A stretch of 64,000 nt of DNA from Paraburkholderia bannensis (GTDB lineage: Bacteria > Pseudomonadota > Gammaproteobacteria > Burkholderiales > Burkholderiaceae), in contig NZ_JACHBW010000015.1 in assembly GCF_014200455.1 (NCBI RefSeq), forward strand, positions 62,001-126,000. Direction: 5' to 3'. The position numbers and the translations under genes are program-made. Below, one piece after another: positions 54,759 through 62,675 of the stretch (position 1 is its first letter; every line of letters begins with the position of its first letter). Under the pieces are notes generated by a model that saw only the letters and a program-made list of their open reading frames with translations, ran no database searches and had not been told where the DNA came from.

Positions 54759-55316
54759 CTACCCACGCAACCACCGCCGCTCCACAAACGAAGCCACCCA
54801 GCAAACCGGCAGCGCGCAGGCCATGCCGATGGCCACTTCCGCTACCCGGAACAGCGCGACATCCCACACGGACCCGCGGGTGGGCACGAGCAGCACGATG
54901 GTCGTTGTGATGGCGCCCAGCCGCGCGGCCGTGCTCACGCGCAGACACCAGCACGCCATGATCACCACGGCCACCGCCGCGAGATACGCGGGGATGTTCT
55001 GGGCGCCCAGCGTCGCCGCTGCGAACCCGACGATGCCGCCCGCGATCGCGCCGATGAACTGGTCGCGCGACTGCGTGAGCGTATCGGCGTAATCGTGCTG
55101 GGTGACGGCGATCGCCGTGATCGCGGCCCAGAACGCCTGTTCGGTATGCAGCGCGCGGCCAATCGTGTACGCGAGTCCCGCGCCGCACACGGCGCGCAAG
55201 GCCATCAATGCGCCTTGCGCGGCGCGGCTCTTCAGCGGCAGGCGCTTGAGTGCGGCCAGCGCCGATTGCTGAAGAGACGTGAGGTAAGCGTAGAGATTGT
55301 CTTGCGGGTCGTGCAT
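54759..55316 (-). CDS. FUSC-type (aromatic acid exporter-like) membrane protein
   Basis: A 185-residue inner-membrane protein with five to six hydrophobic segments. The pattern AFWAAITAIAVTQHDYADTL followed by DQFIGAIAGGIVGFAAATL is the FUSC/AaeB N-terminal repeat. It contains only one membrane half, much shorter than full AaeB-type efflux proteins, but short forms exist. Start uncertain: ATG 55316 has no strong ribosome site. Substrate unknown, perhaps aromatic acids or other toxic anions. Confidence 0.75.
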   Translation of the reverse strand: MHDPQDNLYAYLTSLQQSALAALKRLPLKSRAAQGALMALRAVCGAGLAYTIGRALHTEQAFWAAITAIAVTQHDYADTLTQSRDQFIGAIAGGIVGFAAATLGAQNIPAYLAAVAVVIMACWCLRVSTAARLGAITTTIVLLVPTRGSVWDVALFRVAEVAIGMACALPVCWVASFVERRWLRG

Positions 55317-55576
55317 CGTCAAAAGGCGTCTGAAAGCGGGATCGAAAACAAGGCGCGTGCATCGCATTGTTCGCAATCGACACGCGCAGTCAGGCCGCCA
55401 AGGATAGCAAGTCCATGTGCCAGACCCGATCTCGACGGCCATCGGCAAGAGCTCGCGCACTAGCATGGACGGTTCCTCCTCGTGCCGGGTTTTGTCCGCA
55501 CTGATCGTCGCATGCACATGCATCGAAGCAAATTCGGCCAAATGGCATAGGCCATTCGGCCGAGTCTACAAAAGCG

Positions 55577-55614
55577 AAAAGGCGCGATACCGTTACGGTC
55601 ATCGCGCCTTTCTT
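55577..55614 (-). terminator. Terminator downstream of doxX
   Basis: AAAAGGCGCGAT (55577-55588) and ATCGCGCCTTT (55601-55611) form a stem around a second short inverted pair (ACCG/CGGT). On the minus strand it ends in TTTT and lies 30 bp behind the doxX stop. Confidence 0.75.
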
Positions 55615-55643
55615 TGCCACGCTCACGGGGAGCGCGGCAGTGC

Positions 55644-56057
55644 TTACTTCCGGTCGATCGAGAACTTGCCGGGACCCGTCACGGCGAGGGCCAGCAGCCC
55701 GCCCGCGATGCTGACGTTCTTGTAGAAGTTGATCATGTTCGCCATCTGGTCCGCGCCGGTCATGTTCCAGAAGTGATGGCCAATGATCGCGGTGGCGATG
55801 GTGTAGAGCGCCAGCAGCACGGCAAGCGGGCGCGTATAGAAGCCCACTACGATCAGGATGCCAACCACGAATTCCATCACGACTGCAATGACCGCCGAAA
55901 TCATCGGCGCGGGCGCGCCCACGTGCGCCATGTAACCGACCGTGCCGGAAAAGCCGGTGATCTTGGACCAGCCGAACAGCACGAACAGGGCGGCAAGCAG
56001 GATACGCGAGACCAGCAGGACGACATCGTTGCTCTGGCCAAAGAGGTTGTAGCGCAT
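55644..56057 (-). CDS. DoxX-family membrane protein
   Basis: A 137-residue, four-segment inner-membrane protein: LLVSRILLAALFVLFGWSKI, AVIAVVMEFVVGILIVVGF, and a middle loop NMTGADQMANMINFYKNV that is typical of DoxX/YphA members. The family is linked to redox or thiosulfate metabolism and stress, without a settled reaction. Downstream of pirin by 120 bp and in the same direction, so a joint role in redox stress is plausible. Confidence 0.85.
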   Translation of the reverse strand: MRYNLFGQSNDVVLLVSRILLAALFVLFGWSKITGFSGTVGYMAHVGAPAPMISAVIAVVMEFVVGILIVVGFYTRPLAVLLALYTIATAIIGHHFWNMTGADQMANMINFYKNVSIAGGLLALAVTGPGKFSIDRK

Positions 56058-56177
56058 GGTGTTTCTCCAGGATATTTTGCTGGCAGGCGCGTTGTCAGAC
56101 GCGTTGCCGGTGTGTTTAAACAGTTGCAGCGAAACGAGGTTTTGCTTGCCGGACGCCAGGCGTCCGGCAAGTCGGCT

Positions 56178-56903
56178 TTACGACCAGAGCTCCGACACTT
56201 CGATATTACGCAGATCGAACACCAGGACTTCGGCATCGTGTCCATCCGTGAAGCTCAGCTCACGTTCGGAACGGATGCGTGCGCCGTCGCCTTCGCCCAT
56301 CTCCACGCCATTGAGCTTCACGCTGCCGCGCGCCACATGCACATAGGCGAAGCGGTCTGCGCCCAGCTCGACCTTTGCGCTTTCCGCGCCGTCGAAGCGG
56401 CCGGCATAGACGCGTGCGTCCTGACGCAGCAGCAGCGAATCGTCGGCGCCATCCGGCGAGAGGATCAGGCGCAGCTTGCCGCGCTTTTGCGCATCCGCGA
56501 TGTTCTTCTGCTGATAACGCGGCTGCGCGCCCTTCACATTCGGTGCGATCCAGATCTGCAGGAAGTGCACACCTTCATCGGCCGAATGGTTGAATTCGCT
56601 GTGCGCCACGCCCGTGCCGGCGCTCATCAGCTGCACGTCGCCGGGGACGATCACCGAGCCCGTGCCCATCGAATCCTTGTGTTCGAGCGCGCCCTCCAGC
56701 ACGTACGAGAAGATTTCCATGTCGCGGTGCGGGTGCTTGCCGAAGCCGCGCGCCGGAGCGACGCGGTCGTCGTTGATCACCAGCAGATCCGAAAAACCCA
56801 CTTGCTTGGGGTCGTAGTAGTTCGCGAAAGAGAACGTGTGACGCGAGCTGAGCCAGCCATGTTCACCGCGGCCGCGTTGGTCTGCCTTGCGAAGTTCGAT
56901 CAT
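56178..56903 (-). CDS. Pirin-family protein (YhhW-like quercetinase)
   Basis: A 241-residue bicupin. The metal site is in the N-terminal cupin: GKHPHRDMEIFSYVLEGALEH gives His residues and a Glu, here shortened to GKHPHRDMEIFSYVLEG, with AHSEFNHS later. YhhW-type pirins oxidise quercetin-like flavonols in vitro. A CCGGAGAG site precedes the start. Divergent from a LysR gene (126-bp gap), the usual arrangement for LysR control. Confidence 0.87.
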   Translation of the reverse strand: MIELRKADQRGRGEHGWLSSRHTFSFANYYDPKQVGFSDLLVINDDRVAPARGFGKHPHRDMEIFSYVLEGALEHKDSMGTGSVIVPGDVQLMSAGTGVAHSEFNHSADEGVHFLQIWIAPNVKGAQPRYQQKNIADAQKRGKLRLILSPDGADDSLLLRQDARVYAGRFDGAESAKVELGADRFAYVHVARGSVKLNGVEMGEGDGARIRSERELSFTDGHDAEVLVFDLRNIEVSELWS

Positions 56904-57029
56904 TTTTTCTCTCCGGTTGAATCGGTTGCGATTCGTTGTCAGTTGCGATGGAGTGAATATTAGGTCAACCAGAGTGACGTGGATGTCCGTAAAATACGAC
57001 TTACTGTCTCAATATGGTGGACAATAGAA

Positions 57030-57938
57030 ATGCAACTCGACGACATGCGCATCTTCATTAACACCGTGGACGCCGGCAATTTCACCGCCGCAGCGCACCG
57101 ACTGCGCCTGTCCAAACAGTTCGTGAGCCGCCGCGTGGCAGCGCTCGAAGCCGATCTGGGCGCGCGTCTGCTGATCCGCAACACACGCAAGCTGGCGGTG
57201 ACGGATCTGGGGCAGGACTTCTATGAGCGCGCGAAACGCATCCTGAGCGAGGTGTCGGAAGCGGAGCGCGCGATGTCGGACCGCCGCTCGGAGCCGCACG
57301 GGCTGCTGAAAGTGAGCGCGCCAATGTCGTTCGGCATGGCGCACCTGTCGCCGCTGGTAGCCGAGTTCTTGCGCGAGCATCCTGATGTGCGCTTCGACAT
57401 GGATCTAAGCGACCGGGCCGTCGATGTAATCGGCGAGGGCTTCGATATGGCGCTGCGCATCGGGCGGCTGGCGGATTCGACGCTGGTGGCGCAAAAGCTG
57501 ATCGATGTGCGCATGATCGCCTGCTGCAGTCCTGGCTATCGCCGCCGTCGGCGCGCGCCCGAGACGCCTGCCGATCTCGCCCAGCACGCCTGCTTGCCCT
57601 ACGGGCAGCAGGGCCGGGCGCCGTGGGAATTCATGATCGACGGGGTAAGAAAACCATTCGAGGTGCACGGTCCGCTGCGCGCCAATAACGGCGAGGTGAT
57701 TCGCGATTCCGCCATCGCGGGCCTCGGCATCTGCTATTTGCCCGACTTTATCGTTGCGGGATCGGTTGATGCGGGATTGCTCGTCGAGGTGCTGCAGGAC
57801 TATATGCCGCCGGCCAACGCGCTCCACGCGGTCTATCCGCAGCATCGTGAAGCTTCGGTGACGATCCGCGCCCTGACGCAATTTCTCCGCGAACGGCTGG
57901 CGGCGCGCGCGGCAACGGCGCGCGGCGGGGCGCTTTGA
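57030..57938 (+). CDS. LysR-family transcriptional regulator
   Basis: A 302-residue LTTR: helix-turn-helix at about residues 1-60 (FTAAAHRLRLSKQFVSRRVA) and an effector domain beginning GLLKVSAPMSFGMAHLSPLV. ATG 57030 is chosen because MQLDDMRIFINTV is the standard LysR start; the frame from 56979 has no support. Divergent from the pirin gene, which it probably controls. An inverted TACTGTC/GACAATA pair overlaps its start region and may be its own site. Confidence 0.88.
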   Translation: MQLDDMRIFINTVDAGNFTAAAHRLRLSKQFVSRRVAALEADLGARLLIRNTRKLAVTDLGQDFYERAKRILSEVSEAERAMSDRRSEPHGLLKVSAPMSFGMAHLSPLVAEFLREHPDVRFDMDLSDRAVDVIGEGFDMALRIGRLADSTLVAQKLIDVRMIACCSPGYRRRRRAPETPADLAQHACLPYGQQGRAPWEFMIDGVRKPFEVHGPLRANNGEVIRDSAIAGLGICYLPDFIVAGSVDAGLLVEVLQDYMPPANALHAVYPQHREASVTIRALTQFLRERLAARAATARGGAL

Positions 57939-58408
57939 CGCGGGCTGCCCGCAAACCATTGAGGAATGGCGGTTGCGCCCGCATCTAGAGAAGCGGGCGT
58001 GGCGAGCCGGCGCGGCGACATAGGTGGCGTCGGTCCCGAGGAACCTCGCGGCGCGTCAGGCAATCACAGCCGTTGCATGCCCCGGCCGCCTGAGTGTGAC
58101 TGAGTGTGAGGCGGGGCACATGCACCTGAATGGCGCATGAACGGGCCGCCCGATCGCGAAAAGCGTGAGGTTCAATGTCGCAGTTTCGTTGTATGCTCAG
58201 CGCCCCGAGGGTTGCTCGGGCCGTTCGATGAGGACGGCAGCGAGCGCGGAACCCCGTGCCGACGGGCTTTGGAGGCCAATTAAGGGCTTTCATGGAGTCC
58301 GATAGGCACGGTTTATTCCTGCGATCAAAGCAACCAATTTTTCAAATGGGCGTAGTTCCCGTAACCTTCGTCCATACCTTTTCCCAACCCAGAGCGAGGA
58401 ATCAACGC
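57939..58408 (+). other. Spacer upstream of ahpC with hairpin and candidate OxyR site
   Basis: No credible gene. It holds an imperfect hairpin (58075-58133) with a doubled TGAGTGTGA in the loop, possibly the lysR transcript end; a CCCGAG/CTCGGG hairpin near 58205-58222; and GATAG-N7-TTATT at 58301-58317, a weak OxyR-like half site about 90 bp before ahpC. Confidence 0.45.
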
Positions 58409-58972
58409 ATGTCTCTCATCAACACGCAAGTCAAGCCGTTCAAGGCAACCGCATACCACAACGGTAACTTCGTTCCGGTCTCTGAAGAAAACCTGAAGGG
58501 CAAGTGGTCGGTTGTCGTGTTCTACCCGGCTGACTTCACGTTCGTGTGCCCGACCGAACTCGGCGACCTGGCTGACCACTACGCAGAATTCCAGAAGTTG
58601 GGCGTTGAGATCTACGGCGTGTCGACCGACACGCACTTCACGCACAAGGCATGGCACGACACGTCGGACACGATCGCCAAGATCCAGTACCCGCTGGTTG
58701 GCGACCCGACGGGCGCAATCACGCGCAACTTCGACGTCATGATCGAAGAAGAAGGTCTGGCACTGCGCGGCACGTTCGTGATCAACCCGGAAGGCGAGAT
58801 CAAGCTGTGCGAAATCCACGACAACGGCATCGGCCGTGACGCGAAGGAACTGCTGCGCAAGGTTCAGGCAGCTCAGTACGTCGCATCGCACCCGGGCGAA
58901 GTTTGCCCCGCCAAGTGGACGCCGGGCGCAGAAACGCTCAAGCCGTCGCTCGACCTCGTCGGCAAGATCTAA
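58409..58972 (+). CDS. ahpC: Alkyl hydroperoxide reductase peroxiredoxin subunit
   Basis: A 187-residue typical two-Cys peroxiredoxin: peroxidatic Cys47 in FTFVCPTEL and resolving Cys in GEVCPAKW near residue 166. It reduces H2O2, organic peroxides and peroxynitrite and is recycled by AhpF. ATG 58409 with GAGGAA upstream gives the exact AhpC length and start (MSLINTQVKPF). Codon use is stronger (fewer rare codons) than its neighbours, fitting high expression. 188 bp before ahpF. Confidence 0.95.
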   Translation: MSLINTQVKPFKATAYHNGNFVPVSEENLKGKWSVVVFYPADFTFVCPTELGDLADHYAEFQKLGVEIYGVSTDTHFTHKAWHDTSDTIAKIQYPLVGDPTGAITRNFDVMIEEEGLALRGTFVINPEGEIKLCEIHDNGIGRDAKELLRKVQAAQYVASHPGEVCPAKWTPGAETLKPSLDLVGKI

Positions 58973-59160
58973 GCGTCGTTTTATCGATGCAGTCGCACTG
59001 ACTGCATGACGCTGAAGTCTCACTAGCTGTATCTCCGGGCCGCGCCCACGCGGCGGCGGCCCGGATGTCTGATTCGCCAGCTACAAGACGGCGAAAATGC
59101 CAGGCAATACTGAGTAATAAATCAAGAGTTCCCCCGCTTCTTCTCTAGCCGGAAAACGCC

Positions 59161-60762
59161 ATGCTCGACGCAAATCTCAAGACCCAACTGAAAAGCTACC
59201 TCGAAAAAGTCACGCAGTCGATTGAGATCGTTGCGTTCCTGAACGACGGCGAGAAGTCGCAGGAACTGCAGCAATTGCTGCAGGACATCGCATCGCTGTC
59301 GGATCGCATCACTTACGGAGAACGCCGTGGCGCCGCTGCTGGCGACGCGCGTACCCCTTCGTTCGAGATCAGGCGTGCCAATTCGGACGTAAAGGTCACG
59401 TTCGCCGGTATCCCGATGGGCCACGAATTCACGTCGCTCGTGCTGGCCCTGCTGCAAGTGGGCGGCCACCCGGTCAAGCTGGAAAACGAAACGGTCGAGC
59501 AGGTGAAATCGCTTGACGGCGTGTTCTCGTTCGAAGTCTATATGTCGCTGTCGTGCCAGAACTGCCCGGAAGTCGTGCAGTCGATCAACGCGATGGCGTC
59601 GCTCAACCCGAACGTGCAGATCGTCACCATCGACGGCGCGCTGTTCCAGGATGAAGTCGAGAAGCGCCAGATCATGGCTGTGCCGACCATCTACCTGAAC
59701 GGCGAAGTGTTCGGCCAGGGCCGCATGGGCGTGGAGGAAATCCTCGCCAAACTCGACACGGGCGCGTCGGCGCGCGCGGCCGAGAAGTTGAACCAGAAAG
59801 ACATCTTCGACATGCTGATCGTCGGCGGTGGCCCCGCGGGTGCTGCGGCTGCAATCTACGCAGCGCGCAAGGGCATCAAGACCGGGGTGCTGGCCGAACG
59901 TTTCGGCGGCCAGGTGCTCGATACGATGGCGATCGAGAACTTCGTCTCGGTGACGGAAACGGAAGGACCGAAGTTCGCAACGGCGCTTGAGCAGCACGTC
60001 CGCGCCTACGACGTGGACATCATGAACCTGCAACGCGCCGATGCTGTGGTGCCGACGGGCAAGGGTTTCGAAGTGCGCACGCAAAGCGGCGCGACGCTGC
60101 GTGCGAAGAGCGTGGTGCTGGCCACCGGCGCGCGCTGGCGCAATGTGGATGTGCCGGGTGAGCAGGAGTACAAGAACAAGGGCGTGGCGTACTGCCCGCA
60201 CTGCGACGGCCCGCTCTTCAAGGGCAAGCGCGTGGCGGTGATTGGCGGCGGCAACTCGGGCGTCGAGGCGGCGATCGATCTCGCCGGTATCGTGAGCCAC
60301 GTCACGCTGCTCGAATTCGGCGCGCAGCTGCGTGCCGACGAAGTGCTGCAACGCAAGCTGCGCAGCCTGCCGAACGTCACGGTGCACGTGAATGCGCAGA
60401 CCACGGAAATTTCCGGCGATGGCCAGAAGGTCACGGGTCTCGCGTTCCTCGAGCGCAACTCGGGCGAGAAGCGTCATGTCGAACTCGAAGGCGTGTTCGT
60501 GCAGATTGGCCTCGTGCCGAACACCGAGTTCCTGAAGGGCACGGTGGCGTTGTCCAAGCACGGCGAGATCGAAGTGGACGCGAAGGGCCAGACGTCGGTG
60601 CCGGGTCTGTTCGCCGCGGGCGACGTAACGACCGTGCCGTTCAAGCAGATCGTGATCGCGGTGGGCGAAGGCGCGAAGGCTTCGCTGGCAGCGTTCGATT
60701 ACCTGATTCGCTCGTCGGTCGACGAACAAGAGGATGCACAGGCGGCTGCCGCCGTCGTGTAA
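59161..60762 (+). CDS. ahpF: Alkyl hydroperoxide reductase flavoprotein subunit
   Basis: A 533-residue flavoprotein. The N-terminal double-thioredoxin domain (about 1-200) has the CQNC disulfide; the FAD loop is VGGGPAGAAAAIYAARKG; the thioredoxin-reductase-like disulfide is CPHC in YCPHCDGPLFKGK; the NADH loop is VIGGGNSGVEAAIDLAG. It passes electrons from NADH to AhpC. The last residues are followed by a strong terminator, so ahpCF forms one unit. Confidence 0.95.
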   Translation: MLDANLKTQLKSYLEKVTQSIEIVAFLNDGEKSQELQQLLQDIASLSDRITYGERRGAAAGDARTPSFEIRRANSDVKVTFAGIPMGHEFTSLVLALLQVGGHPVKLENETVEQVKSLDGVFSFEVYMSLSCQNCPEVVQSINAMASLNPNVQIVTIDGALFQDEVEKRQIMAVPTIYLNGEVFGQGRMGVEEILAKLDTGASARAAEKLNQKDIFDMLIVGGGPAGAAAAIYAARKGIKTGVLAERFGGQVLDTMAIENFVSVTETEGPKFATALEQHVRAYDVDIMNLQRADAVVPTGKGFEVRTQSGATLRAKSVVLATGARWRNVDVPGEQEYKNKGVAYCPHCDGPLFKGKRVAVIGGGNSGVEAAIDLAGIVSHVTLLEFGAQLRADEVLQRKLRSLPNVTVHVNAQTTEISGDGQKVTGLAFLERNSGEKRHVELEGVFVQIGLVPNTEFLKGTVALSKHGEIEVDAKGQTSVPGLFAAGDVTTVPFKQIVIAVGEGAKASLAAFDYLIRSSVDEQEDAQAAAAVV

Positions 60763-60790
60763 GGTTTTTGCCGCGGGATGCCCCATGCGG

Positions 60791-60819
60791 ACGCCGGCCT
60801 GATGGCCGGCGTTTTTTTT
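60791..60819 (+). terminator. Rho-independent terminator of ahpF
   Basis: ACGCCGGCC (60791-60799), loop TGAT, GGCCGGCGT (60804-60812), then T to 60819. It ends 57 bp behind the ahpF stop. Confidence 0.92.
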
Positions 60820-60887
60820 CGACGGGGTGCGCGGCGCTGTGACAGACTTGAGATTGCGGCACGAAGCCGTCGAGAAAGGAGACTGCC

Positions 60888-61154
60888 GTGGATCGTGACG
60901 CTTTTATTCGCACGCTGGCGGAAGAAGGCTTTCCGGAGCCGGTGCTGGTGACGCGCGAGGCGGGCGTTATGACGGAGCATTCGCATCCGTTCGAAGCGAA
61001 GGCGCTGATCGTCGCGGGAGAGATTGCGATCAGCGTGGCGGGTGAGGAGCGCTTGTACCGCGCCGGCGATGTGTTTCATCTCGGCGCCCATGTGCCGCAC
61101 GTCGAGCGTTATGGTCCGCAAGGCGTGCAGTATCTGGCGGGCCGCAAGGGATGA
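60888..61154 (+). CDS. Small single-domain cupin
   Basis: An 88-residue beta-barrel protein. Cupin motif 1 residues EHSHPFEAKALIVAGEI supply two His and a Glu; motif 2 is YRAGDVFHLGAHVPHVERYG. GTG 60888 is preceded by AAAGGAG seven bases away. Cytoplasmic, probably metal-binding; function not known. It stands alone between the ahpF terminator and the convergent acvB gene. Confidence 0.78.
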   Translation: MDRDAFIRTLAEEGFPEPVLVTREAGVMTEHSHPFEAKALIVAGEIAISVAGEERLYRAGDVFHLGAHVPHVERYGPQGVQYLAGRKG

Positions 61155-61166
61155 TGGGGTTTGGGG

Positions 61167-61262
61167 TCAGGCCGCGAGGCGGCGTAGATCCGAAAGCTTG
61201 ACGTAGCGCGCCGCTTCTTCCAGATCGTCGAGCAAAGCCTGCCGTGAGTCAAGCCGGAATCA
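61167..61262 (-). pseudogene. Possible remnant of a gene end
   Basis: On the minus strand, thirty codons between two stops read like a real protein C-terminus: RLDSRQALLDDLEEAARYV then KLSDLRRLAA and stop. There is no start codon and a stop immediately upstream, so it would be a decayed fragment between acvB and the cupin gene. Family not recognised. Confidence 0.25.
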
Positions 61263-61274
61263 GAAATCCTGACC

Positions 61275-62675
61275 TCATCCCCGCGCCGCAATCTCCCTCT
61301 TCCACCCTTCGATGATCTTCGCGGCCAGCGCGCTGTAGTCGCCATCGAAGTGATGGCTGCCATTGGTTTTCACGAGATCGATACCGGTGTTCGCCAGCGC
61401 CGGGCAAAGCGTGTCCTTCTCATCCGCGCCGTACACGCATTGCACGATCGAAGGCGGCACTTTCGCCAGCTCCGGCTGCACCTTGAGCGCCTTGTCGCTC
61501 GCCGGCATGCCAAGCCAGCCCACCACGCGAATCTGGAAGTCCGCATCGGGCGCGAAGCCCAGCAGCGACATATACGAGACCTTCGCCCGCACTGCCTCGG
61601 GCAGGCGGTTATAGGCGAACGGCATCACATCCGCGCCGAACGAATAGCCCACCAGCGCGATGTGCTTGGCGTGCCAGCGCGACGCATAGGTGTTGATCAC
61701 GCGCGCCAGATCGTGGCTCGTCTGCGCGGGCGGCTTCTCGCTCCAGAAGTAGCGCAGCGCGTCCCAGCCGATCACCGAAATTCCCTGCTTTTGCAGCGCT
61801 TCCGCAATCGTCTTGTCGAGATCGCGCCATCCGCCGTCGCCGGAGATCACCACGGCGAGCATGTCGGTCGGGTGCGCAGCGGGCAATTCGACCAGCGGCA
61901 GGTCGGAGACGTCCTCCTCGTTTTCCACGGCCAGATGCAGATGCGGCGCGGTGAGCGCCACGAGCTTGTCGGCGTCGCTCAGGTTCGCAGTGAATGCGCG
62001 GGGCGCGGCGGCCGTTGCCGGGACTGCGGACGAAGCGATCGGTGCTTTGCTTGCGCCCGCAACCGCCTTCGCCTGCGTCATGCCTTGCTCGAAGAAGCCG
62101 GGCAGTCCCTTGCCGCGCGAAAGCGTGGGATCGGCGGGGCAGGGCGCGAAACGCGGGTCGAGCTTCGCGGCAGGGTCCAGCGACACTGCCCCCGCCATCG
62201 TATTGGCGGGGGCCTGCGCAAGCATGCGTTGCGCGATCAGCGCGCCTTCGTCCGTACCGACCGCAATCGGCGCGAAGTACTGGCTCGACGCCTCCTGGCG
62301 TTCGAGCTGATGGCTGAGGGCTTCGGCATCGCTGTAGAGCTTGTGGCAGGTCTCGGTTTTGACCGCCGCGAGGTTGGTGGCGTAGCGCTCCTTGTCCACG
62401 CCCACTACCAGCGCGCCGTGATGCGCGAGTGCGTCGGCGCGGGTCTGGTCGTCGGCGTTCCAGTGCTCGCCTGCGGAGAACAGCACGGTGAAACCGCGCA
62501 TCCCGCCGATCGGGCGCGTCACGGCGACATCGCCATAGCGGCCGCCGGACACATGCGTGACGGCGCTATGCGCCGGAGCCTCGGTTGCATGGGCCAGGGT
62601 TGCGCCGAGCGCGAGCAATACTGCGCCCGCCGCCGCGACAGTCGCGCGCGGCAGCGAGAAAATACGATGAATCAT
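61275..62675 (-). CDS. acvB: AcvB/VirJ-family periplasmic hydrolase
   Basis: A 466-residue exported protein: signal peptide at about residues 1-30 and an alpha/beta hydrolase (VirJ) domain in the second half, with the nucleophile elbow GYSFGAD and a final His in GSHHFDGDY; the first half (about 40-220) is a related, inactive-looking repeat. AcvB proteins of rhizobia hydrolyse lysyl-phosphatidylglycerol and pair with its synthase. Here the start overlaps the mprF stop by 4 bp (ATGA), with AGGAGG upstream. The long frame beyond 62675 lies inside mprF in another frame and is not real. Confidence 0.85.
   Translation of the reverse strand: MIHRIFSLPRATVAAAGAVLLALGATLAHATEAPAHSAVTHVSGGRYGDVAVTRPIGGMRGFTVLFSAGEHWNADDQTRADALAHHGALVVGVDKERYATNLAAVKTETCHKLYSDAEALSHQLERQEASSQYFAPIAVGTDEGALIAQRMLAQAPANTMAGAVSLDPAAKLDPRFAPCPADPTLSRGKGLPGFFEQGMTQAKAVAGASKAPIASSAVPATAAAPRAFTANLSDADKLVALTAPHLHLAVENEEDVSDLPLVELPAAHPTDMLAVVISGDGGWRDLDKTIAEALQKQGISVIGWDALRYFWSEKPPAQTSHDLARVINTYASRWHAKHIALVGYSFGADVMPFAYNRLPEAVRAKVSYMSLLGFAPDADFQIRVVGWLGMPASDKALKVQPELAKVPPSIVQCVYGADEKDTLCPALANTGIDLVKTNGSHHFDGDYSALAAKIIEGWKREIAARG

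Noticed and set aside
57001..57029. Defined LysR operator (TACTGTC/GACAATA)
   Set aside because: Arms are imperfect and reach the lysR start codon; not strong enough for a separate feature.
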